From the NCBI GenBank assembly GCA_032622095.1, contig CP136065.1, positions 22,126,134 through 22,190,133 on the forward strand: 64,000 bases of DNA, in the 5' to 3' direction. Source of the stretch: Siphonodentalium dalli. Taxonomy: Eukaryota > Mollusca > Scaphopoda > Gadilida > Siphonodentaliidae. The notes under the pieces are model-generated. The model worked only from the letters and a program-made list of their open reading frames with translations, was not told the origin of the DNA and did not search any database. Positions 57,344-64,000 of the stretch are shown piece after piece; positions within the stretch are counted from its first letter, which is position 1, and every line of letters begins with the position of its first letter. A program made the translations under genes and the position numbers.

Positions 57344-57366
57344 TATTATTATTATTATTATTATTG
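57344..57366. repeat. (TTA)n microsatellite
   Basis: About seven TTA repeats. Confidence 0.9.
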
Positions 57367-57394
57367 AAGTAATGGTGTATGTATTATCATTATA

Positions 57395-57855
57395 CCTCCC
57401 CGCAACGAAGTTAGGGGGGGGTATACTGGAGTCAGCTCGTCCGTCCGTCCGTCATCCGTCCATCGTCCGTCCGTCGTCCATCGTCCGTTCGTGGACACAA
57501 ATTTGTCCGGAGTTTTTCTCAGTCGTTTATTTATAAATTTTCGGTGAAACTTGGCACAGACATCAACCACCATGGGAACCTGTGCACCTGCGATTATCAC
57601 GTCTGTCGGACTTTTTTTGGTTGAGTTATCACCCCTTTTTATACCCCGACTTTCGAAGAAAATGGAGGTATACTGGATTGATTGCGTCTGTCCGTCCGTC
57701 ACACTTTCTCCCTCCTTGTGTCTGTCCGTCCATCCGTCCGTCCATCCGACCTCATAACTCGAACAACTATGAACCAATTTCAATAATTTTTTGTATGCAA
57801 TCTCCTTAGGACCGCCTCTCCGCATGATGCTAATTGGGGTGCGATCAGACTTTCT
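57395..57855. repeat. (GTCC)n-rich dispersed repeat
   Basis: cgtccgtccgtccgtcatcc at about 57440, a second cluster at 57685-57750, and between them the acttggcacaga..accatgggaacctg block shared with 18930 and 24020. The long minus-strand frame across it (57361-57897) is a low-complexity artefact. Confidence 0.6.
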
Positions 57856-57860
57856 TTTTA

Positions 57861-59430
57861 GCTCAACTTTACTTTGTAAAGTTTGAGCTATTGTCATCGC
57901 TTTGTTTTCCGTCGTACGTGTGTGCGTGTGTACGTGTGTGCGTGATTCGTCAACAATTCAGGCTACAGGTCGTACCTTTGGTCGGATCATTATGAAATTT
58001 GTCATAGCTGTTGACATCAACATTTAGACCGGAATGATTCATTTTGGGGCCATCTTGGATTTCAAAATTCAATCCATTAGCACGGGCTACAATCCGTACT
58101 GTCCGTTTGGTCGTCATGAAATTTATCATGGATGTTAATATTGACATGTAGATGGGAACGATTAATTTTGGGGTCATTTGGCCAAAAAACATGGCCGCCA
58201 GCAGCCATCTTGAATTTTACTCTTTGTATGACTAGATCCTTTAGCACGGGCTACAGGTCGTACCTTTAGACTGATCATCATGAAATTTGTCATGGATGTT
58301 AATAATGACATGTAGATGGGAACGAGTCATTTTGGGGTCCATCAGAGAAAAAAACATGGCCGCCAGTGGCCATCTTTGATTTCAAAATTCAATCCATTAG
58401 TACCGGCTACAGGTCGTACTGTTCGTCTGATCATCATGAAATTTGTCATGGATGTTAATATTGACGAGTAGATGGGAACAAGTGATTTTGGGGTCATTCG
58501 GCCCAAAAAATGGCCGCTAGCAGCCATCTTGGATTTTACTCTTTGTATCACTAAATCCTTTAGCACGTGCTACAGGTCGTACTTTTAGTCTGATCATCAT
58601 AAAATTTGTCATGGATGTTAACAATGACATGTAGATAATGGGAATAAGTCATTTTGAGGTCATTCGGCCAAAAAACATGGCCGCCAGCAGCTATCTTGCA
58701 TTTTACGCTTTGTATGACTAAATTCTTTAGCACGGGCTACAGGTCGTACCTTTAGTCTGATCATCATGAAATTTTTCATGGCTGTTGAAATTAGAATGTA
58801 GATGGGAAAGAGTCATTTTGGGGTCATTCGGACAAAAAACATGGCCGCCAGCGGCCATCTGTGATTTCAAAATTCAATGCATTAGCACGGGCTACAGGTT
58901 GTACTGTTCGTCTGATCATCATAAAATTTGTCATGGATGTTAATATTGACATGTAGATGGGAACGATTAATTTTGGGGTCATTTGGCGCCAGCAGCCATC
59001 TTGGATTTTACTCTTTGTATGACTAAATCCTTTAGCACGGGCTACATGTCATACCTTTAGTCTGATCATCATAAAATTTGTCTTGTATGTTAATAATGAC
59101 ATGTAGATGAGAACAAGTCATTTTGGGGTCATTCGGCCAAAAAACCTGGCCGCCAGCAGACATCTTGGATTTTACTCTTTGTATGACTAAATCCTTTAGC
59201 ACGCCTACAGGTCGTACCTTTAGTTTGATCATCATAAAATTTGTCATGGATGTTAATAATGACATGTAGATGGGAACAAGTCATTTTGGGGTCATTCGTC
59301 AAAAAACATGGCCGCCAGCAGCCATCTTGGATTTTACTCTGTGTATCTCTCTATGAATCTCTCTATTCATTGCTTATCACAAAAAAATTACTTTCTTTAC
59401 AATGTTGAGCTACAGTGTCATTGACACTTT
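57861..59430 (+). mobile_element. Satellite-carrying element, copy 3
   Basis: The left end gctcaactttactttgtaaa, then gtttgagctattg, and right end gttgagctacagtgtcattg, then acacttt, match copy 1. Monomer anchors lie at about 57964, 58088, 58252, 58408, 58571, 58738, 58893, 59043 and 59206, with spacings mostly 150-167 bp. The flanking 9-mers (ttcttttta and cacatttta) agree at only 6 positions, so the target duplication is uncertain here. Confidence 0.7.
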
Positions 59431-59877
59431 CACATTTTAGAGTTATTGATGACCATTTCTCGACACATTGAAGATGTGCAACATATTTAATGAATATATG
59501 CTTTGTAGCATATTGGTTTAATCAATTCCTCCTACTGTTTGTAGTATATGAATCTGAAACCCATAAATCCTTACAAACCTGCTAACTATGTTGGGGGACA
59601 TTATGGTCAGCGACCTTTTATTTTAATGCAGATAACGCAACATTCTGTTACTGAAGCAAGAACATTTGAAGCGATGAAATGAAAACTAATAGTTCATCCG
59701 TGCCTCCTTATATATCATATATCGATACGCCAGAACCTGTAATTGTATGGTCGCAGATACAATTTGAAGGAAGTGCATTGTGCTGTTCCAATATAATAGT
59801 AGATCTGTTTCTATATTCGAATCCATGTTCAGACTGATGCACTCCTCAACTTTCGGTGAAAGGGCTTCATTTCTAAG
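59431..59877. other. Intronic sequence, no gene seen
   Basis: AT-rich sequence between the satellite element and the SINE candidate. Confidence 0.4.
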
Positions 59878-60010
59878 GATGTCCCCATAGCCGAGGTGGT
59901 TGCATTGTGGATAAGATCATCACAGACTGGGCCAGACGAGGTTGTGACTGATTTTCAAGCTTGGTTGGAGTTGGACATCTCAATATGCTATTCTGATCGG
60001 TTCACACCCA
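59878..60010 (+). mobile_element. Possible tRNA-derived SINE
   Basis: An A-box-like tagccgaggtgg (59888-59899) and, about 100 bp later, a B-box-like ggttcacaccc (59999-60009). The boxes are far apart and no cloverleaf can be drawn, so this is tentative. Confidence 0.3.
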
Positions 60011-60185
60011 TTTCGATAAGAAATGAGAATATGTTTACACTCAATGAAGCAAGCACATTTGAATCATTATGAAACATACTGGGTCAGTGCCTCCATAAAT
60101 CTGATATATCATCAAGACAAAACGGAAAATGAAATAACTAAATCATCAAAGCAGTAGTGTCACATTTAGCACATACAATTTTTGC

Positions 60186-60620
60186 CAAGTCTGCAAATAG
60201 TGTGTCTGTCATTTGCAGAATGGGGTCCCCAGAGGGTGAATTTAGTGATGCTATCCTGCACAGCAGGCTAACATCACCAAATTCATCATCTGGGGACTTA
60301 GGCTTCATTTTCTTGGAATTATCTATAGTCTCAAATTAACATTGTTTTTAGTTAATTTTTCCCTTCCTGGAAGTTTCTATATCCCCTAATTTGCAGAAGA
60401 TAAAATACATAATTGAGGTGATTATAGGGTGAACATCACCAGCTTTAACTGGGGAAATTCAATCTGATCATATGTCGCCCATAGCAGTTGAGGCCCAAGC
60501 AGAATATGGTTCCCAGAGGCTGAATTTAGTGATGCTAGCCCACCATGTGGTATAGCATCGCTAAATTCTCCCTCTGGGGACCTCATTTTACAAATGACAG
60601 ACACACTATTTGCAGGCTTG
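60186..60620. mobile_element. hAT-like MITE, full copy with 8-bp TSD
   Basis: TIRs of about 70 bp start caagtctgcaaatagtgtgt and carry gtcatttgcagaatggggtc; the right end is their complement (to actatttgcaggcttg). The 8-bp direct repeat atttttgc borders it exactly (60178-60185 and 60621-60628). The right border lies 48 bp before the MAM exon, so the element forms most of the proximal intron upstream of the splice acceptor. Confidence 0.9.
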
Positions 60621-60668
60621 ATTTTTGCGTTCTGATTTCTCTACTAACTACTGTAAATTTTATTGTAG

Positions 60669-61087
60669 ATAATACTCCAACAGTCTGCGACTTTGAGGCG
60701 GCCATAATATGTAACTATCATCAAGACAAAACAGACAAGTATGACTGGACATACCACAACGGCAGCACCTTATCGTGGTCCACCGGTCCAGGATTCGATC
60801 ACACTTACGGCACCCAGAGAGGCCACTATGTGTATGCTGAAGCATCAGGTCGTAGACTGAACGACACGGCTAGAATCATTAGTCCGATGTACACCAATAC
60901 CAACGGTGGGATGAAATGTATCCAATTCTATTATCATATGTATGGCATCCATATGGGAACACTCAATGTGTATTTCATGAATAGCAGACAGACGACCTTC
61001 ATTAACCCAATCTGGTCAAGATCGTATAATCAGGGCAACAAATGGATTCAAGGAACAGTCACTATCAATCCTCCTGACAGTTATGGG
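60669..61087 (+). CDS. MAM-domain exon
   Basis: The acceptor ttttattgtag and donor g|gtatgt bracket 419 bp. It enters in phase 1; joined to the phase-1 G of the upstream exons it starts D-NTPTVCDFEAAIICNYHQ. The MAM signature is clear: C-DFE..IC, then KYDW, the STGPGFDHTYGT.GHYVY block, ARIISPMY, MKCIQFYYHMYG, LNVYFM and GNKWIQGTVTI. MAM domains are extracellular adhesion or dimerisation modules of about 160 residues. Here about 139 residues are present and the last strands ('f.vvfeg..g...iaiDDi') must come from another exon, not found by 64000. Translating straight through the donor gives a stop soon after. Confidence in the domain is high; the exon end is predicted. Confidence 0.88.
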
Positions 61088-64000
61088 GTATGTTTATGTC
61101 ATTTTGGGATGTACTTTTTCCAGATTTGAACTCCATAGAAAACATCTTCTGAACTACGCTCTATTATAAATATTTACATCTCGATTCCGGATGCAACAAT
61201 GGGTGATAAACTAACACAAATCATTTCGCCATCGAGACTCATTGCATTTATTTATTACTAGCAGGGTTACCCGGCGTTGTCCAGGTTGAAGTGATGTGAA
61301 ACAATCTGTGGGTATTTGGTGGGAATAGAGAATACTCTTGCTCTCAAAGTGTTACACGTATTCTCCTAAATTGTATATCCAAATGGCATCACAAAACATG
61401 ATTATTACACAGTCATGGAATATAAGTAGTGGATCACTTTGTCGATTGTCATATTGTTTATCGCGATTAATCCGTTCCACCAATAAAGAAGTATTTATTT
61501 ACTTACAATTCTTCAGACCGTATAGCATGAAACATGAAGATCATAAACGCATTAGTTCGAAAAAATAAAAGACGACAACTGTGTTTTACATAGAGATGTA
61601 TCAATCAAACAATCAATCAATCTAGTTTATCATATCTTCACGAAGATACGGATGTTTTAAAGATATGTCCAGGTGCTCCTCTGTTCTGGTGATATATATA
61701 TACTGGCTAATCATTTTCAGCAGCTACATGTACCAGACACAGCGGAATTTTGAGTTGTTTATATTAGGCGATGAGTTTGTTCTAAAAAACGAAAGAAATC
61801 CTCTGTATTGGGCAGATATACCTTGTCAGATGTCACTATTGGAGGATCCTGAAAAGTCATGTCCTACGGACTGCGTTTTCCTTTATCTCGGAAGTAACCA
61901 TATTTGACTGCACACTGTGACCACTATTTTTGAACAGACCTGCTCTACATTTCCATATCTCTTGGCAATTGTAACTTTTTTTGTGGAAACTATATCGAAT
62001 GGGGCAGACTCAATCGTGTTATAATATATACATGAGCCATTCTAATATGCAATCCTATGACGATTCAAGGTCCCTCATTTTGAATGAATATATGTATCTC
62101 TTAAATAGATTGATATAAATATACTTGTAATGCTTTCTTCTATGTATCTGTGTTGCTAGATCATTATAGTAATGCCCTGATTTACATCCCCATATAAATA
62201 TGACAGTTGAGAAGATATAATTGTTCAAGTGACTTCATTCGGTCAGCATTTGTCGAGATTGTGAAATTAGAATGCCAAACGCTCATTAGAACGACATGGA
62301 GATGGCCTGGGAGATGACTATATATAACTTTGTTGGATATCGGCGAATTGAACAATCTTATAAATGCTAGTGAATCTCCTCTCGCCATCCATGACCCAAA
62401 CGACCCCAAATGTGATTTAATTTATCATATCATTAGAGAAGAACGTGCATGAAATTGGTGGAATTAGTGCTAAATATATGTGTATCAACTTTGGTGCAAC
62501 TCCCCTCATGCATGACTTGAACTGCGCCACTTTTGTCATATTTAAACCACGTCTATTAGACTCATAGTGTGGTCGTTGAACCCGGAAGAAATTGGATACA
62601 AGCTAATTTTTGTGTTATTCGACGTGGAAAAACACCAGGAACAACATATCCAAAATCCGCAATAAGCCGCTAATGGGAAAATTCAGGATCCAAGATGGCG
62701 TCCATAATGTCTGTTGTTATCGCAAAATACTGAATTTCTGCGGTAGGTGCTCCAATTAATGCCAAATTTGTTATAAATTGAAATATATACAAACAATGCT
62801 TTGTCGTAAACCATATCTGTAGAATGTATTTCCCAAAATGGCCGCCAAAATGGACAAAATCGAATGAAATTTACATGTTGTGCAAAATTGAAGAGCTAGT
62901 CCTATACGAATGAACAAACTCGAATTATGCGAGGAAGAATGATTGCAGAGTATAAGAGAAACTTTTGATTAGAGATGTACGAATTATCTCTAATGTATCT
63001 CACGAGAGAGCAAGCGAAACCAGGGTCTTATGAAACGGTTAAATCTTGACTTTTGTACGCCCAGAAACGGAAACATAATGCAGTTTTTTCTGTACTGCTT
63101 ATCTTGAATCGTGTGATATATGTGTAATTAAACAGCTAAATGGGATTTAGTAGAGATGTATTGGCTATGCGACCTTTTCCTAGAAGCAGAAAAATGTGTA
63201 CTCCGAGCAGTCTCACGAATGTGACCGATCATCATTTATTTTGATATCTACAGCATGAAACCTTTAAACATTAACTGATATAAAACGGTTTGAAAGATAT
63301 TCATATAGTGCTGGGTAAAATGCGTATATTCTATTGTCCGTGTCTCAAAATAGTAGTCATAGTTGCCTCAGATCAAGTGATAGAACACGAATATTTCGCT
63401 TTTATTACAAGAATGCATGGTGGTATACCATGAACTAAATTTATTAAACACGAAAGAGTAACATAGACTATCGTCAATAAATTCTAAACTTGACCAAAAT
63501 TGCCTACATACTCTGTGACAAAGACTGTGTTTGTACCTGAAAATTAAATTTTATTCCAAAAATTAGCTACTCACCTGACATAATTCATACAGAATTAGAT
63601 TTATCTTAACCTCCGCAAACCGCCACTCAAAAATCGGAAACATGAAATGTTTCGTTTCGTTTGTTCCGTTTCCCAGTTAAAGTTTTTAGTTATTCCGAGC
63701 ATGCGCATTGCGCATACCTGTATACTCAGTTTGATTTCTTGGCGCTCACAATCAGACGTGCTGAAAATTAGTGCTGCTCTTACAATGTCAGAATCTGAGG
63801 CGTCTGTTTTTCTCTGACAGAGTCTACTGTAAATCTCCAGTGGATAATCTGCGTAAGCATAAGACCAAACGATGGTTGCGCTACGATTTCTGGAGGAAAA
63901 GATTGCCTCGCAAGAACGGAAAATTGCAGAACTTCGCTAGGAAACCGGCGGAAAGTCAGACATTATTGTCGGTCTAGGTCAAAGTATTCAGACCAGGTGA
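61088..64000. other. Intron/downstream sequence, no gene recognised
   Basis: No second MAM exon was found. A retroposon-like start (actagcagggttacccggcg) is at about 61259. The frame 61665-61907 follows a possible acceptor (cattttcag, about 61713-61721) and reads YQTQRNFELFILGDEFVLKN, but it has no MAM-like ending. 62690-62860 holds aagatggcgtcc words. The last open frame (63771-63977) has no known domain. Confidence 0.4.

Noticed and set aside
57361-57897. 178-codon minus-strand frame
   Set aside because: Built largely from (gtcc)n and a dispersed repeat block; no domain.
61665-61907. Second MAM exon completing the domain
   Set aside because: It follows a possible acceptor but lacks the expected ending (F-x-V-x-F-E-G and I-A-x-D-D) and has no matching donor.

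Overview
This window is animal nuclear DNA: AT-rich, intron-rich and crowded with repeats. There are no prokaryote-style gene blocks. The only convincing host gene is a string of small exons with GT/AG borders. Long introns, tRNA- and 5S-derived SINEs, several DNA-transposon classes, a non-LTR retrotransposon, and SEA, Thr-rich and MAM modules all point to a metazoan. The repeat style suggests a marine invertebrate, perhaps a spiralian such as a mollusc; that placement is inference only.

Host gene (+ strand, about 10.1 to 61.1 kb, both ends outside the window or not found). Exons at 10086-10112, 12293-12408, 18402-18469 and 22187-22446 join in phase and encode a SEA domain with a G-S-I-V autoproteolysis-type motif. 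They are followed by phase 1-1 Thr/Pro-rich exons (TTTTKAP heptads) at 28519, 31015 and 32743, with a decayed copy at 29831. A MAM-domain exon (60669-61087) enters in the same phase. The gene model is therefore a secreted or membrane mucin-like protein, SEA / Thr-rich stalk / MAM. The remainder of the MAM domain is not visible before 64000.

Repeat landscape. 0-3 kb: hairpin MITEs, CTTAAG palindromes and a 1.5-kb TIR element. 5.1-6.3 kb: a 34-bp minisatellite of about 34 copies. 7.8-10.0, 42.4-44.2 and 57.9-59.4 kb: three copies of an element with conserved ends whose interior is a tandem array of about 160-bp monomers; copy 1 has a perfect 9-bp target-site duplication. 11.8 kb: LINE tail. 14.0 and 60.2 kb: full copies of one hAT-like MITE, each with a perfect 8-bp target duplication. 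19.5-20.9 kb: a 44-bp minisatellite of 32 copies. 23.0-23.8 kb: remnant of a Mutator-like transposase. 24.7-26.1 kb: TIR element. 28.0-33.7 kb: four tandem units, three or four of which place the Thr-rich exon between two halves of the same MITE. 36.7 kb: tRNA-derived SINE. 37-45 kb: a nest of TIR elements rich in ACCGCGGT. 45.3-46.6 kb: hAT-like element with a BED finger, nested in another TIR element. 46.7-47.0 kb: 5S-rRNA-derived dimer. 48.5 kb: Mutator-type MITE with a 9-bp target duplication. 48.9-51.3 kb: broken non-LTR retrotransposon. The remainder is intronic or intergenic DNA in which I see no gene.

Most notable: (1) satellite-carrying mobile elements with shared ends; (2) amplification of a phase-symmetric mucin exon inside MITE halves, with one copy that lacks a 76-nt GT...AG segment exactly; (3) the same MITE family inserted 48 bp upstream of the MAM exon.
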